64,000 nucleotides of DNA from Breznakibacter sp047600785 (GCA_047600785.1 JASGKH010000002.1:1302001-1366000), one strand, 5' to 3'; positions 8,231 to 17,937 are shown, counted from the first letter of the stretch. Made by a program: numbers and translations. The notes: generated from the letters alone by a model not told the origin.

Positions 8231-10150
8231 TCATTGATCGTTCATTGAGATCAGAAATTCCTCGTTCGAGATGGTTTTGCCCATCCTGTCCGACAGAAAC
8301 TCCATTGCTTCTACCGGCGTCATGTCCGAAAGATAGTTACGCAATATCCAAATTCGGTTCATGAACTCCTGATCAAGCAACAAATCTTCACGGCGCGTGC
8401 TCGACAAATTGACATCTACTGCAGGGAAAATACGCTTGTTGGCCAAACGACGATCCAGTTGCAATTCCATGTTACCCGTTCCCTTAAATTCCTCAAAAAT
8501 AACATCATCCATTTTTGAACCGGTATCGGTAAGCGCCGTAGCCAGAATCGTAAGCGAGCCACCGTCTTCGATATTACGCGCCGCGCCAAAAAAGCGCTTG
8601 GGCTTATGCAATGCATTGGCATCCACACCGCCTGACAATACTTTACCTGATGCAGGAGATACCGTATTGTAGGCTCGCGCCAAACGGGTAATCGAATCGA
8701 GCAGAATTACCACATCATGCCCACACTCGGTCAAACGCTTGGCTTTCTCAAGCACAATGTTTGCGACCTTCACGTGGCGTTCCGCAGGCTCGTCAAAAGT
8801 AGACGAAATTACTTCGGCATTCACGCTTCTCGCCATATCGGTCACCTCTTCAGGGCGTTCGTCAATCAACAAAATGATCATGTACACTTCGGGATGGTTG
8901 GTGGCAATGGCATTGGCTATTTCTTTCAGCAATACCGTCTTACCCGTTTTTGGCTGGGCCACGATCAATCCACGTTGTCCTTTGCCAATAGGTGCAAACA
9001 TATCCACTACGCGGCATGACAGGCTGCTTCTTTTATTCGCGGCCAATCTGAATTTTTCGTTGGGGAAAATTGGCGTCAAATGGTCAAAGGGCACACGGTC
9101 ACGTACATAATCAGGCGAACGTCCATTGATGCTTTCGACCTTAATAAGCGGGAAATATTTCTCTCCCTCCTTTGGCGGACGGATAGTTCCCAACACGGTA
9201 TCGCCCGTTTTCAAACCAAAAAGCTTGATTTGCGATTGCGATACATAAATATCGTCGGGCGAACTCAGATAATTGTAGTCCGACGAGCGCAGGAATCCAT
9301 AGCCATCGGGCATGATCTCCAACACTCCTGATGTAGTTACGATACCTTCAAATTCGTAAGCTTTATCTTCTTTGCGATCGTGTTTACGGAATTGTTGTTG
9401 CTCGCGAACCTGGTTCTGGCCGCGCGGTTGCGCCTGAACCTTTGGCTGAGGAGGTTGTGCAGCAGGGACTTCCGCACCCTCTTCGGGCACCTCTGTCTCT
9501 GTGGCCACAACCTCAGGTTCCGCAACAGGATCGGGATCCAAATCGGCTGGTACACTATCAGCTACAACTTGCGATTTTTTAGCCGCTTGCTCCCGTTCTT
9601 CAAACAAACGGCTGGCAATTTTTTTGATTTCGGGCGAAATGGCATTCAAATCGGGCAATCGACGGTTACTTTCAACTTGTGGTTGTTGAACCTCCACAGG
9701 TTCATTTTGTTCCTCTACTTTCACCTCATTGCTTTCCGATCTAAAATCCAATACCGGCTTAATCGCTTTGATCAGGCTTGCTTTTTTAAGCTCCAATTTC
9801 TTTTTCGGCTTTTCCTCTACGGCCTCGGCCTCTTCTTTGGCAACCGAAGGAGCCATCGTTTCCACGGGAGCTTGGGGTGTCGCGGCATCTACGGACACTG
9901 TATCTTCCGGCGCTGTCGCCACAGAGGCCTCTTCGGCTTTGGTTTTGGCAGGACGGCCTCTTTTTCCGCCGGAGCGATCGCCTTTTTTATCGCCCTTTTT
10001 TTCCAATGATGCTTGGATAGCTTGTTCATCAAGGATTTTGTAAATCAACTCTTGTTTTTTAAAAGATTCCACGCGTTTTACGTTCAAATCCTTGGCAATT
10101 TGCCTCAAATCAGGCAGGAGCTTCTCATTAAGCTCTAAAATGTCGTACAT
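8231..10150 (-). CDS. rho: Transcription termination factor Rho
   Basis: Rho is the hexameric RNA helicase that ends transcription at factor-dependent sites. The start MYDILELNEKLL (ATG at 10150) matches Rho N-termini, giving 639 residues. The Rho_N domain (about 1-45) is followed by about 200 residues of low-complexity sequence rich in E, A, K and P, then Q-rich sequence. The RNA-binding cold-shock-type domain (GVLEIMPDGYGFLRS) follows near residue 280. The ATPase has Walker A QPKTGKTVLLKEIA, Walker B VVILLDSITRLARAYN, and the Q/R-loop region SGGVDANALHKPKRFFGAARN. The long insertion is typical of Bacteroidota Rho proteins. It is followed by its own terminator. Confidence 0.97.
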   Translation of the reverse strand: MYDILELNEKLLPDLRQIAKDLNVKRVESFKKQELIYKILDEQAIQASLEKKGDKKGDRSGGKRGRPAKTKAEEASVATAPEDTVSVDAATPQAPVETMAPSVAKEEAEAVEEKPKKKLELKKASLIKAIKPVLDFRSESNEVKVEEQNEPVEVQQPQVESNRRLPDLNAISPEIKKIASRLFEEREQAAKKSQVVADSVPADLDPDPVAEPEVVATETEVPEEGAEVPAAQPPQPKVQAQPRGQNQVREQQQFRKHDRKEDKAYEFEGIVTTSGVLEIMPDGYGFLRSSDYNYLSSPDDIYVSQSQIKLFGLKTGDTVLGTIRPPKEGEKYFPLIKVESINGRSPDYVRDRVPFDHLTPIFPNEKFRLAANKRSSLSCRVVDMFAPIGKGQRGLIVAQPKTGKTVLLKEIANAIATNHPEVYMIILLIDERPEEVTDMARSVNAEVISSTFDEPAERHVKVANIVLEKAKRLTECGHDVVILLDSITRLARAYNTVSPASGKVLSGGVDANALHKPKRFFGAARNIEDGGSLTILATALTDTGSKMDDVIFEEFKGTGNMELQLDRRLANKRIFPAVDVNLSSTRREDLLLDQEFMNRIWILRNYLSDMTPVEAMEFLSDRMGKTISNEEFLISMNDQ

Positions 10151-10437
10151 AAAATAAGCAGTAAATTTTTTGGAAAAAAATCTGAAACGAATTTTGAAAA
10201 TCATCACTCCTTGGAAGAAACCCAAATGCTTTATTTTGAGGAAAAGCATTTAAGAGTGCATGAAGTATTGACGTGCAAACATAGGGATTAACTATTTACG
10301 ATCAAAGAATTTTTTAATTTTTATGCCATGATTTATCGCATTTTTTACATTTTCATTTTGTGATGGCATAAAAAAAATGCAACTTTAAAACCCATACAAA
10401 TTGAATTATCAATTACCTAACCAAAATAAACCGTTAT

Positions 10438-11304
10438 ATGAGACAACTCAAGATAACCAAGCAAGTCACCAACCGTGAAACCCCTTCGCTGGACAAGTAT
10501 CTTCACGAAATAGGAAAGGTTAAATTGGTCACCACAGAAGAAGAAGTGGTACTGGCCAAGCAAATTAAACAAGGTAACCAAAAAGCTCTTGAAACATTGG
10601 TGAATGCCAACCTGCGATTTGTGGTATCGGTAGCCAAACAGTACCAAAACCAGGGCCTTACCCTTCCCGACCTTATTAACGAGGGGAATCTGGGGCTGAT
10701 AAAGGCCGCACAGCGTTTCGACGAAACGCGCGGCTTCAAATTTATTTCCTATGCCGTGTGGTGGATCAGGCAATCCATTCTTCAGGCATTGGCCGAGCAG
10801 GCACGTATTGTCAGGTTGCCGCTCAATAAGATCGGGTACATCAACAAAGTAAACAACACTTTTTCGCGACTGGAGCAGGAGTATCAGCGCGAGCCGACCA
10901 GCGAAGAAATCGCCGATATTTTAGACCTTGCCCCCAAAGATGTGAAAGATGCTTTGAAGGTGACCTCACGGCATGTTTCAATGGATGCTCCCTTAAAAAA
11001 AGATGAAGACAATACACTATACGACATTCTTTTGGAAAAGGACACGGAGAGTCCTGACGCCGGTTTATTGAGTGATTCGTTGCGTAAAGAAATCGAACGA
11101 TCGCTCTCTACCCTCTCGATGCGCGAAGCCGATATTATCCGCCTGTACTATGGTTTAGGGGGGGAACCTCCATATTCGCTTGAAGAAATCGGGAAACTCT
11201 TCAACCTTACCCGTGAACGAGTGCGCCAGATAAAAGAAAAAGGGATCAAGAGGCTAAAACACACATACAGAAGCAAAATTTTGAAATCATATTTAGGGCA
11301 ATAA
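10438..11304 (+). CDS. rpoD: Primary sigma factor (RpoD/SigA family)
   Basis: This is the housekeeping sigma factor, which directs RNA polymerase to most promoters. At 288 residues it has the short Bacteroidota form that lacks most of region 1.1. Region 1.2 (PSLDKYLHEIGKVKLVT), region 2 (NLRFVVSVAKQY, LIKAAQRFDETRGFKFISYAVWWIRQSI), region 3 and region 4 (YSLEEIGKLFNLTRERVRQ) are all present and intact. It faces away from rho, and the two genes share a 287-base AT-rich intergenic region. A hairpin terminator follows. Confidence 0.97.
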   Translation: MRQLKITKQVTNRETPSLDKYLHEIGKVKLVTTEEEVVLAKQIKQGNQKALETLVNANLRFVVSVAKQYQNQGLTLPDLINEGNLGLIKAAQRFDETRGFKFISYAVWWIRQSILQALAEQARIVRLPLNKIGYINKVNNTFSRLEQEYQREPTSEEIADILDLAPKDVKDALKVTSRHVSMDAPLKKDEDNTLYDILLEKDTESPDAGLLSDSLRKEIERSLSTLSMREADIIRLYYGLGGEPPYSLEEIGKLFNLTRERVRQIKEKGIKRLKHTYRSKILKSYLGQ

Positions 11305-11344
11305 ACCGTTCGATTTAGGTTTTAGTAAAATAGTAATTATAGGC

Positions 11345-11376
11345 TTGGCCGTTGGTTTCCCAACGGCCAAATTTTT
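11345..11376 (+). terminator. Intrinsic terminator after rpoD
   Basis: TTGGCCGTTG and CAACGGCCAA form a perfect 10-base-pair stem with a 6-base loop, followed by ATTTTT. It lies 40 bases after the rpoD stop codon. Confidence 0.85.
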
Positions 11377-11416
11377 AATATGGCGCGTTATCTTCCCAAA
11401 CTCCGCCAAATATCAC

Positions 11417-11424
11417 TAACTTTG
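11417..11424 (+). promoter_or_regulatory. Putative -7 promoter element of rpe
   Basis: TAACTTTG matches TANNTTTG exactly and lies 19 bases before the rpe start codon. No clear TTTG -33 element is seen, so the match is partial. Confidence 0.4.
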
Positions 11425-11443
11425 ACTCAAATTATCAACAGAA

Positions 11444-12115
11444 ATGGGTCATTTAATTGCTCCGTCACTATTGGCAGCCAACTTTTACGACTTAAAAAGC
11501 GATATCGACATGTTCAATGCCAGCGATGCCGACTGGTTGCACCTCGACATTATGGATGGCATGTTCGTTCCAAATATATCGTTTGGGCTTCCTATCCTCC
11601 ACTCGCTAAAACCTCACGTTAAGAAGCCGTTCGATGTGCATTTGATGATCGAAAAGCCAGAAAGGTATATCAAAGATTTCAAAGAGGCGGGAGCCGATTG
11701 GCTCAATGTGCATTACGAGGCAAGTACACACCTCCACCGTACGTTGCAAAGTATCCGCAAAGAGGGGATGAAAGCAGGTGTGACGCTTAATCCGCACACA
11801 CCGGTAAACGTATTGGAAGAGATCATCTGCGACACCGATCTGGTATTGATCATGTCGGTAAACCCCGGCTTTGGCGGCCAATCGTTCATCGAACATACTT
11901 ACGATAAGATTGCACGGCTCAAAGAACTCATCCTTCGCAAAAATTCTTCTGCCTTTATCGAAGTAGATGGTGGCGTGGATGGCCGTACAGCACCGTCTTT
12001 GATCAAAGCCGGCGCCGATGTGCTGGTGTCAGGTAGTTATGTGTTCAATTCGTCCGACCCGATGAAAACAATTAAGGAATTGAAAGAAGTCGGAATAAAA
12101 AAAGCTAGAGATTGA
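11444..12115 (+). CDS. rpe: Ribulose-phosphate 3-epimerase
   Basis: Rpe interconverts ribulose 5-phosphate and xylulose 5-phosphate in the pentose phosphate pathway. The 223-residue TIM-barrel protein shows the family motifs in order: IAPSLLAANF, DADWLHLDIMDGMFVPN (metal-binding His and catalytic Asp), FDVHLMIEKPERY, the H-x-E segment VHYEAS, VLIMSVNPGFGGQSF and the second catalytic Asp in EVDGGVD. It is of normal length and lies between rpoD and a convergent helicase gene. Confidence 0.97.
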   Translation: MGHLIAPSLLAANFYDLKSDIDMFNASDADWLHLDIMDGMFVPNISFGLPILHSLKPHVKKPFDVHLMIEKPERYIKDFKEAGADWLNVHYEASTHLHRTLQSIRKEGMKAGVTLNPHTPVNVLEEIICDTDLVLIMSVNPGFGGQSFIEHTYDKIARLKELILRKNSSAFIEVDGGVDGRTAPSLIKAGADVLVSGSYVFNSSDPMKTIKELKEVGIKKARD

Positions 12116-12340
12116 CCTCTATAAACCCAAAACGAACTTAGCCTTCATGCAACATTGCCGCCCCTCTAACGAAGGGTCACCGCACTGTTTTTTCCGGATA
12201 GTAAGAGTAGCCCATGGAATTTTCCGTGCGACTCTGCCCATACGAAAATCTTCCCATTAGATGATGAATCCCTTGTTATTGCAACCGAAAAAGGTCATTT
12301 TCTATCTGCACTAACAAGCATTCCAATGGTCTGTCGGACT

Positions 12341-13627
12341 TTATTTATTTCTCAGTTTTTTCCGTTCTTTTTCCTTGGATTTCCGTGCCGCCTTTTTTTT
12401 CTCATGGTTCTTTGTTTCTTCTTCCTGCTGCTGCGCTTCTCGGAGCAGTTGTTTCCAGTTCGTATTCGGCTCAGCGCTTAGCAACAACGTACTTTGGTAC
12501 TCTTCGCGCTCAAGCTCGATCACGTCGACTTCTTTTCCCAACTGGTTTTCGATGTCGACAAGCAATGTTTTTTCTTCATCGGCACAAAACGACACTGCAG
12601 TTCCCCGGCGCATCCCCCGTCCGGTACGCCCCACACGATGCACATAATTTTCAGCATTATCGGGCATGTCATAGTTGACCACGTAGTCAACATCGGGGAC
12701 ATCAATCCCACGGGCGCTTACGTCCGTCGCGATAAGGAGTTTCGTAGCATTGTTTTTAAAACTTTTCAAAGCTTCGTCGCGTTGCTTTTGGTCCTTACCA
12801 CCATGAATGGTCATACTCTGGATATTTGCCCGTTGCATGGCAGCCATCACCCGTTCGGCACGAACTTTCGTACGCACGAAGACCAATATTTTACTATCAG
12901 GGTTTTCGTTGATAATGCGCTCGAGAAAAAAACGTTTGTCATCCATCCCGACGAACAACACTGAATGGTCCACGTTTTTCGACACCGGGTTTTTAGGCGA
13001 TATCTGGATACGGATGGCATTGTGAACCAGCGAATAAGCTAATTTTTTTATCTCATCGTCAATGGTGGCCGAAAAGAAAAGGGTTTGTCGGTTATTCGGC
13101 AACATTCTCACCAATTGATTGATATTTTGGTAAAAACCGAACTCCAGCATCCGGTCGGCTTCATCCAATATCAATATTTGCACCCTATGGAGCTTCAGAT
13201 AACCCCGGGTTACCAAATCGTACATCCGTCCCGGCGTGGCCACCAATATATCGGTCCCTTTCTCTAGGCTGTCAATTTGCGGTTGCTGGTCCACACCACC
13301 GTGTATACAGGTGATGACCAACGGGGTATGCCGTCCGAGTTCGACGAACACATCAGCTATCTGTTGTGCCAGTTCATGCGTAGGGACCATTACAATGCAC
13401 CTGACACCGTCAGGACGGCCAACGACCCTGCGTTTTTGCAAAAGATCGAGCACAGGGATGGCAAAAGCTGCCGTTTTACCCGTACCTGTTTGGGCAATGG
13501 CCAGCACATCCTCACCTTTCAATATATGGGGGATGGATTTAAACTGGATATCGGTAGGTTTTTTGTAGCCCAGTTTCTGGATACTTTTCAGAATCCCTTC
13601 GGCCAAATTGAGTTGTTCGAAACGCAT
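12341..13627 (-). CDS. DEAD-box RNA helicase
   Basis: This is an ATP-dependent RNA helicase of the RhlE/DeaD group, probably acting in ribosome assembly or RNA turnover. The 428-residue protein shows the ordered motifs: Q motif (FEQLNLAEGILKSIQKLGYKKPTDIQ), motif I AQTGTGKTAA, Ia PTHELAQQ, Ib TPGRM, II LDEADRML, III FFSATI, V ATDVSARGIDVPDVD and VI YVHRVGRTGRG. The last 40 residues are a charged Q/E/K-rich tail typical of such helicases. The exact subgroup cannot be fixed by eye. Confidence 0.95.
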   Translation of the reverse strand: MRFEQLNLAEGILKSIQKLGYKKPTDIQFKSIPHILKGEDVLAIAQTGTGKTAAFAIPVLDLLQKRRVVGRPDGVRCIVMVPTHELAQQIADVFVELGRHTPLVITCIHGGVDQQPQIDSLEKGTDILVATPGRMYDLVTRGYLKLHRVQILILDEADRMLEFGFYQNINQLVRMLPNNRQTLFFSATIDDEIKKLAYSLVHNAIRIQISPKNPVSKNVDHSVLFVGMDDKRFFLERIINENPDSKILVFVRTKVRAERVMAAMQRANIQSMTIHGGKDQKQRDEALKSFKNNATKLLIATDVSARGIDVPDVDYVVNYDMPDNAENYVHRVGRTGRGMRRGTAVSFCADEEKTLLVDIENQLGKEVDVIELEREEYQSTLLLSAEPNTNWKQLLREAQQQEEETKNHEKKKAARKSKEKERKKLRNK

Positions 13628-13643
13628 TTGTGTCTATTTGCCG

Positions 13644-13651
13644 CAAAGATA
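13644..13651 (-). promoter_or_regulatory. Putative -7 promoter element of the DEAD-box helicase
   Basis: On the minus strand TATCTTTG matches the TANNTTTG consensus, 16 bases before the helicase start codon. A TTG-rich region lies about 30 bases further upstream. Confidence 0.45.
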
Positions 13652-13955
13652 AACAAATTAATACGGGCTTGCACGACAACAGCAACGGGCAGAAAGTTCT
13701 ATACTTGCTAACTCCGGATCAAAACGAACGAGAAGGGTACCTACAGGCAATATGGCAATGTCCATATTTTATGTAATTCGTTGTGTTTTCAGCCCTGGCA
13801 TGGAACTCCCGAATCCCTTACGTAAAGACTTATAATCCACATCAAAATACATGACAGAACTTTTACGCACCCCATTAATTAACTAACATGCAATGTATTA
13901 TACAACGCACATACAATCCGATCAGGCCATATTGGGAAAGCTAAAAGCCTTCCTG
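13652..13955. other. Intergenic stretch next to the transposase remnant
   Basis: About 300 AT-rich bases lie between the helicase promoter and the first transposase remnant. I see no coding signal, RNA or clear hairpin here. Confidence 0.4.
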
Positions 13956-14588
13956 TCATACTTTCATTTTGATAAGAACAACATTTTTATATTTATCCAT
14001 TCCGGCCAAATAAACCCAAATAAATGCAATGAAAACAACGGATACCAAATATAATATTGACAATCGCCAAAAGTTGGTCAGGTGTGTATCTTCCATATTG
14101 AAGCTGCTTGTTTTCATGGCTATGAACATGGTTTCTATCTGCCACCTTTCCTTGTACTCGGTCTTGTTTGTTGACCGGCGATGATAACAAATTCGATTTT
14201 CCATGTGGTTTTATCGACGGTTTTGGCTGTCGATAAAATAGACAAGGTTCCGCCCAAATGGACCAACCCATTGTAATGCATGTACTCGCCCACCCGCAGA
14301 TAGTTGAACAGCTCCAAGGCCTTCTTTTCTCCAATGGTCCGATTCGTAAGTAACCTGTCTCTCAAATCCTTGCGAAAGTTCTACAAACGAAACCGTGTGC
14401 AATTTGCACATTGTACAGACAATTGATATCATGCGTTTTACATAGGTCGTATGCCATCCGGTCGTCTCTTTAAACAGTTGGATTAATTCGCGATGCTTGT
14501 TATCAACCTTGGTGCTCATGTATAGTAGAAAAGAGATGGTAGTCCAATGTAAAATAATGAAAATCAATGTTTCATTCAAATGCCTCAT
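13956..14588 (-). pseudogene. Transposase remnant (DDE, IS4-like), frameshifted and internally deleted
   Basis: Three short minus-strand frames together recall one transposase. The upstream piece has the N-terminal segment SFVELSQGFERQVTYESD. In a second frame follows a piece from near the C-terminus, KALELFNYLRVGEYMHYNGLVHLGG with TVDKTTWKIEF. In a third comes the strongly family-like YKERWQIETMFIAMKTSSFN with THLTNF. The central part with most catalytic acidic residues is gone, so this copy cannot be active. The IS4-type assignment rests on the Y-(2)-R-W-x-I-E-x-x-F signature. No terminal inverted repeats could be placed. Confidence 0.7.
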
Positions 14589-14940
14589 GAATTAATTGAT
14601 TTACTTCCAATGGATTAGCAACATTATTATATATTGAGGTTGATAGCATAAGATAAGGAAAGGTGAGGTTCTATGGATTTCTCTACATCTCCTGTCAGCT
14701 ATACACTTTATGAAAACTGGGATTGTGTGCGAACTCCTGCTGCATTATTTGGCTATGAGTAATGCCCCGATTGACTTGAAGGAATAAAGTACGATGTTTA
14801 AAAGAATCCTTATTAGGAAAATAGTTAGAAAAAATAATTTAGATAATATATTAGGATGTTCAATATTATATATATTTGTCGTGATAGTAAAGCGAGGACG
14901 CCGAAAATCGTATAAAGAGTAGGCATAAAATTTTAGCTCT
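14589..14940. other. Intergenic stretch upstream of the orphan secreted protein
   Basis: Very AT-rich sequence (notably 14810-14880) lies between the transposase remnant and the next gene. I see no open frame with a recognisable product. It presumably contains the promoter of the downstream gene, but no convincing TANNTTTG element stands out. Confidence 0.35.
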
Positions 14941-15642
14941 ATGTTTAGGAGATTTCTACCACTATTAGGCGCATTGGTTTTTGCGATTTATTGTAATGCA
15001 CAGCAGTTGTTGTCGCCATCATTTACCTTTTCGCACAACAAAACTGCCTATGTTACATTGAATGACGGAACTGAATTAAAAGGAACTTTGAAGGACATTG
15101 ACAGGAAAAAGGGGTTGATCAAATTTGTGAATTTGGAAGATGGCACAGGGAAAAAGCATAAACTTAAGCCAGAAACCATAAAATATATGTACCTTCCTCC
15201 AAGTGGAGTTGATAAACTTAGTAAAGCAGCATCTTTCCTTACCGATATGCAAAAATGGAACAATGAAAAGATGGATCAAGATTTGCTAAATCAAGGCTAT
15301 GTGTATTTTGAGAACACGAAGGTTAAAATCAAAAAGAAAGAATTTACTCTTTTGATGCAGTTGTTGAATCCCTCTTTCTCGCGAGTTGTAAAAGTTTACC
15401 ACGATCCTTTGGCCAAGTCAACGGCTTCAATCGGAGCAGGACCTGTGACTCTTGCCGGAGGCGATGCTAAGTCATATTATATAAAGATAGGTGAAGATGC
15501 TGCATTCTTGGTGGAAAAAAAGAACTATAAAAAAGAGTTTGTTCCTTTGTGGAAGAGTTGCGCCAATGTCAAGGAAAAATATCCCGAAGTTAAGTGGACC
15601 CAATTGGCCGATCATATCATTACTTACACAGAGTGTAAATGA
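14941..15642 (+). CDS. Secreted protein of unknown function
   Basis: I do not recognise this 233-residue protein. It opens with a classic signal peptide (MFRRFLPLLGALVFAIYCNAQQ), so it should cross the inner membrane. A segment around residues 38-70 (YVTLNDGTELKGTLKDIDRKKGLIKF) looks like a small beta-barrel of the kind found in many uncharacterised Bacteroidota secreted proteins. The remainder is lysine-rich and ends TYTECK. The gene lies between two transposase remnants and has its own terminator, so it may have arrived with mobile DNA. Base composition is somewhat more AT-rich than the neighbours. Confidence 0.75.
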   Translation: MFRRFLPLLGALVFAIYCNAQQLLSPSFTFSHNKTAYVTLNDGTELKGTLKDIDRKKGLIKFVNLEDGTGKKHKLKPETIKYMYLPPSGVDKLSKAASFLTDMQKWNNEKMDQDLLNQGYVYFENTKVKIKKKEFTLLMQLLNPSFSRVVKVYHDPLAKSTASIGAGPVTLAGGDAKSYYIKIGEDAAFLVEKKNYKKEFVPLWKSCANVKEKYPEVKWTQLADHIITYTECK

Positions 15643-15686
15643 TATAGCTGAGGATATAAATGAAGAATGGAAGTTCCTTTTCTTTC

Positions 15687-15722
15687 AAAAACAGAAAGCC
15701 ACTTATGTGGCTTTCTGTTTTT
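15687..15722 (+). terminator. Intrinsic terminator after the orphan secreted protein
   Basis: AAAAACAGAAAGCCAC pairs with GTGGCTTTCTGTTTTT around a 4-base loop. The perfect stem ends in a T run, 45 bases after the stop codon. Confidence 0.9.
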
Positions 15723-15808
15723 GAGTCTCAATACGAATCACGATCACGTTTCTGACTTCCTCATAATTCGGTAGTGCAATTTTTACTTTGTTTTTGATGT
15801 GCTGAGTT

Positions 15809-16060
15809 TTAACAAGGAAATCTGGCCATGCCGACCACCAACACCCCACGAAGATGCCTATCTTGGTTGATCAGTTCGGCCGATTGGAACGCCAACATAG
15901 TGATGAGCAACAATAGGGTAAACCCGATGCCGCCCAACGACCCTAATCCAGTAAATGGAGCCCAATGGTGTTCTGCAAAAAATCGCAGGATCCGCCGATG
16001 GTTCGATTCGGAAGTCGCCTGTCTATCAAACCCTTGCGTAAGAGTTACAAATGAAATCAT
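15809..16060 (-). pseudogene. Second transposase remnant, related to the one at 13956
   Basis: The minus-strand frame starts MISFVTLTQGFDRQATSESN and continues RRILRFFAE, the N-terminal pattern of IS4-type transposases. It matches the first remnant (SFVELSQGFERQVTYESD) in protein and in DNA. Downstream similarity fades, and the catalytic region and the YKERW signature are missing. It is therefore a short relic, with no terminal repeats visible. Confidence 0.55.
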
Positions 16061-16220
16061 TACATTGCATTGTATATACTTCTGTATGGTTTACAAAACG
16101 TAACAAAACAATCGTTCCATGGACTACCAAACCGAAAACAAAAGCGCACCGATGCCTTCAATGCAATGATGCGCTTTCCGTTCTTAATACGGTCAATCAT
16201 CCCGTACCTGTATAGATGTT

Positions 16221-17534
16221 TTATTCGTTCCAGTTGTTTTGCCTCAGTTTCAACGAGGCTTTCATCACAAAGGCCAGGGCAATCACCAGCCCAACGTTTC
16301 CAGCAAGAAATGCATAATCGTTCAGTTGGAGAAGCACGAACATAAACCCATACATAACGAGAAGTAGGGCAACCACCCATCCGGTCAGTGTTTTATCCTT
16401 TAACAGCCCATGTGCAAATATGCCTATCATGGCCATGTTCACGACCGAGGCGACCCCATATGCCCAATTGAAGCCAATGTGTTCGCTTAATGCCGTGAGC
16501 ACAGAAAAAAACAGGACCAACGCCAGCCCCACCAGCAAATACTGGAAAAGGTGGACTTTCTTGTTCTTAGTAAGTTCGATAAATACGAACACCAAGAGAG
16601 TAAGCGAAATGAAAAGAATACCATATTTTGCCGATCGTAATGATTTCTGATAATGGTTAACGGGAAGAAATAATTCCACACCAAGCGAATGTTCCCACAC
16701 ATCAAATTGCTTGTTGGTCCAGTATTGGGGAAAATTCCGGTTCAAATGGGTCAGGTTCCAGCTGGCATCGAAGCCCTCACTGCCAACGGTTCGTTCTTGC
16801 GGGAGCAACGAACCTATAAAATTGGGATCTTTCCATGGCGAATTTAACCGGATGTGGCTGTTTTGGCCCAACGGAAGCACTGAAAAGCTTTTGGAGCCAC
16901 TTAAATCAAATTGGACGGAAAAAGGAATCTCGGTCGAAAAACCGTTACTTGGCAATGGTGTTTTGGCACTAAAACCCGATTTGACGATTTCTTTCGATAC
17001 CGTACCGGCTTGGCAAGAAAGCAATTGTCCGTTCCAGTTTAATTTTACGTCGCCACGTATGCCGCGGTTATCCGAAATACCGATCGTCACATACGCCTTA
17101 TTCCATTGTATTTGCCCGTCAATTTCTTCAGGGGCAAAAGGCATCACAAACATCCCATCCAAACGCACCGATGAATTATAAACAGCTGTTTTATAGATAC
17201 CTTTGTAACGGATTTCAGGTTTGATCTGCGATTGCACATCCAGCACGTTGGGCATCACGTACAACCAATCTCGCTCAATGTAGGAATTGCCATCCTTATC
17301 GGTCTTGGTCCGTTCGACCGGGATGTTCAGGATTGGCCCCACAACGGTTTGCGCATCGCCCCATTGACCGGCGACGAGATTTTCAACCTCACGTGCCGTT
17401 TCTTCACGTTCCCGGATAATATTATTGATCATTCCCAAAGGGATGAGCAACAGAAGGGCCATAATGGCAACCACGGCCATTTTAAACGTAAGGCTGCTAG
17501 CCCAATTGGTTTTGTTCGATTGATAAGCTTCCAT
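16221..17534 (-). CDS. creD: CreD family inner membrane protein
   Basis: CreD proteins are inner-membrane proteins of uncertain biochemical function, linked to envelope stress and beta-lactam response in proteobacteria. The 437-residue protein starts MEAYQSNKTNW and has one N-terminal membrane helix (about 17-37). A large periplasmic domain carries the family segments VVGPILNIPVER and NSPWKDPNFIGSLLP, and several C-terminal helices follow (about 300-425). It is the last gene of a three-gene set with a small winged-helix regulator and a membrane protein. An inverted repeat (ACTTTG-N5-CAAAGT) lies 20 bases before its start and recurs ahead of the first gene of the set, suggesting direct control by the neighbouring regulator. 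Confidence 0.92.
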   Translation of the reverse strand: MEAYQSNKTNWASSLTFKMAVVAIMALLLLIPLGMINNIIREREETAREVENLVAGQWGDAQTVVGPILNIPVERTKTDKDGNSYIERDWLYVMPNVLDVQSQIKPEIRYKGIYKTAVYNSSVRLDGMFVMPFAPEEIDGQIQWNKAYVTIGISDNRGIRGDVKLNWNGQLLSCQAGTVSKEIVKSGFSAKTPLPSNGFSTEIPFSVQFDLSGSKSFSVLPLGQNSHIRLNSPWKDPNFIGSLLPQERTVGSEGFDASWNLTHLNRNFPQYWTNKQFDVWEHSLGVELFLPVNHYQKSLRSAKYGILFISLTLLVFVFIELTKNKKVHLFQYLLVGLALVLFFSVLTALSEHIGFNWAYGVASVVNMAMIGIFAHGLLKDKTLTGWVVALLLVMYGFMFVLLQLNDYAFLAGNVGLVIALAFVMKASLKLRQNNWNE

Positions 17535-17553
17535 GATAATGTTTTTTTAAAGT

Positions 17554-17570
17554 ACTTTGAATTACAAAGT
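17554..17570. promoter_or_regulatory. Putative operator: inverted repeat ahead of creD
   Basis: ACTTTG-AATTA-CAAAGT is a perfect 6-base inverted repeat with a 5-base spacer. It lies 20 bases upstream of the creD ATG and has the same arms and spacing as the repeat at 18587-18603. Confidence 0.6.
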
Positions 17571-17596
17571 TTTTAGATAAAAAAATATAAGCAGGT

Positions 17597-17899
17597 CTAT
17601 TGTTCGCTATTTCTGATAAGTATTTCCAGCGCGTTGATATGTTCGGCAAACCTGGCACGCCCTTCCTGGGTAATCTGATAAGTGGTATTTGGCTTACGTC
17701 CTACAAATTGCTTTTGCACCGATACCAAACCGGCTTTTTCCAAGGCTTTAAGGTGGCTGGCCAAATTGCCATCCGTTACGCCCAATAGTTCTTTCAATGC
17801 ATTGAATTCCACACTATCGTTCACCATGAGCGCACTCATGATGCCTAACCGCACACGGTTGTCGAAATATTTGTTCAAACCTTGGATAATGGTTCTCAT
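17597..17899 (-). CDS. Small winged-helix transcriptional regulator
   Basis: This 100-residue protein (start MRTIIQGLNKYFDN, ATG at 17899) has a winged-helix fold of the ArsR/MarR-like HTH type. The recognition helix is around VTDGNLASHLKALEKAGLV, and the wing is around VGRKPNTTYQITQEGRARF. It has no extra ligand-binding domain. It sits between a membrane-protein gene and creD on the same strand, with gaps of 38 and 62 bases. Two identical-arm inverted repeats sit before the first gene and before creD and are good candidate binding sites, so autoregulation plus control of creD is the likely arrangement. An ATG 11 codons upstream is possible but less conserved-looking. Confidence 0.88.
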   Translation of the reverse strand: MRTIIQGLNKYFDNRVRLGIMSALMVNDSVEFNALKELLGVTDGNLASHLKALEKAGLVSVQKQFVGRKPNTTYQITQEGRARFAEHINALEILIRNSEQ

Positions 17900-17937
17900 G
17901 ATAGTCGTTGTCTTAAATTCGGAAAAAGACAATGTGT

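Noticed and set aside
9380..10009. Long plus-strand open frame opposite rho
   Set aside because: It mirrors the low-complexity insertion of Rho; the predicted product is an artefact of the biased codons on the other strand.
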